DNA from: Methylobacter sp.
GTDB lineage: Bacteria; Pseudomonadota; Gammaproteobacteria; Methylococcales; Methylomonadaceae
DNA length: 13,912 bases
Reading direction: 5' to 3'
Assembly (NCBI GenBank): GCA_023229605.1
Contig: JALNYY010000116.1
Location: 1 to 13,912, forward strand
Every line of letters begins with the position of its first letter. The first letter of the stretch is position 1. This document shows positions 13,505 to 13,912 of this stretch, piece after piece. The position numbers were made by a program, and so were the translations under genes. Under the pieces are notes generated by a model. The model saw only the letters and a list, made by a program, of their open reading frames with translations, was not told the origin of the DNA and searched no databases.

Positions 13505-13912
13505 ATGAGCAACCAGAACACATGCTTGATCTTTGCCCACCGCGGCGCAAACAGGGAAGCCGCCGAAAACACCCGAGCCGCCTTCAATAAAGCCCTGCAA
13601 TACCCGATAGACGGTATTGAAACGGATGTGCAGCTAAGCCTGGATGAGGTGCCTGTGCTTTGGCATGACTGGGAGCTGGATAAGCTGGGCCATCCGGGAA
13701 CATGCATCGACGATTTCAATTTCGCGCAGCTTGAACAAATGGATTTTGCCGGATACAGACCGCCCGACGCGGTGCCGGAAGGCGCGTTGAGTCTTAAGGA
13801 GTTTATCGGCAGTTACCGGGGGCGTTGCGGCCTGGATATTGAGCTTAAAAGCCGAGACGGGGAATCGCGGCAACGGCTGGAAAGCAAGATACTGAAAATG
13901 CTGGCGATCATC
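13505..13912 (+). CDS. Glycerophosphodiester phosphodiesterase, 5' part (cut by window end)
   Basis: The frame stays open for 136 codons to the window edge, roughly half of a usual 240-residue GDPD. The family active site is clear: H12-R13-G14 followed by EAAENT (18-23), E39 and D41 in GIETDVQLS, H54 in VPVLWHD, and E113/K115 in LDIELKS. E39, D41 and E113 are the expected metal ligands, and H12 and H54 the catalytic histidines. The enzyme splits glycerophosphodiesters from phospholipid turnover into glycerol 3-phosphate and an alcohol. There is no signal peptide in the N-terminus, so it should be cytoplasmic (UgpQ-like rather than GlpQ-like). The ATG at 13505 is the first start after an in-frame stop at 13484-13486; its ribosome binding site is weak. 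GC content and codon use return to the chromosomal norm here. Confidence 0.93.
   Translation, partial: MSNQNTCLIFAHRGANREAAENTRAAFNKALQYPIDGIETDVQLSLDEVPVLWHDWELDKLGHPGTCIDDFNFAQLEQMDFAGYRPPDAVPEGALSLKEFIGSYRGRCGLDIELKSRDGESRQRLESKILKMLAII

Noticed and set aside
1..13912. CRISPR array, tRNA or rRNA genes, insertion sequence, integrase
   Set aside because: No regularly spaced repeats, cloverleaf or rRNA sequence, and no transposase or recombinase reading frame were seen on either strand.

Overview
The window looks like chromosomal DNA of a Gram-negative bacterium, most likely a gammaproteobacterium. It encodes two efflux systems built for a double membrane, including a TolC-type outer-membrane channel, plus a beta-class glutathione S-transferase close to E. 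coli GstA. GC is about 50% in most genes, and the short dispersed-looking palindromes are of a kind common in environmental gammaproteobacteria. A methanotroph of the Methylococcales would fit, but nothing here proves it.

Layout. (1) 1-565: a ferritin-like protein on the plus strand. (2) 631-7905, minus strand: a tightly packed operon transcribed right to left, TetR regulator, TolC-family channel, HlyD-family adaptor, a two-ATPase ABC protein (YbhF type), then two ABC-2 permeases (YbhS/YbhR type). Four of the five junctions overlap. (3) 8025-10614, plus strand: a divergent EmrA/EmrB-type pair, with no outer-membrane channel of its own. A perfect 21-bp palindrome (7991-8011) lies in the 119-bp gap between the two transcription units and is very probably the TetR operator for both. 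(4) 10615-10942: no intact gene, a hairpin and a possible frameshifted gene remnant. (5) 10943-11551: glutathione S-transferase. (6) 11566-11636: a long imperfect palindrome. (7) 11647-13476: a small accessory island made of a ParE-type toxin-antitoxin pair, a stand-alone TIR-like (PF10137-type) putative NADase, a short palindrome, and a second, AT-rich toxin-antitoxin pair. (8) 13505-end: the first 136 codons of a glycerophosphodiester phosphodiesterase, cut by the window edge.

How it works together. Regions 2 and 3 read as one detoxification locus. A ligand-sensing TetR protein probably represses an ATP-driven pump and a proton-driven pump at once, and the TolC homologue may serve both; the nearby glutathione transferase would fit but has its own context. 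Region 7 is the most interesting part. A probable NAD-cleaving effector with an unassigned helical C-terminal region lies 30 bp after a toxin gene, downstream of a good promoter, with no nucleotide cyclase, STING, SAVED or sirtuin partner in view. It may be a phage-defence or stress module, but that is inference.
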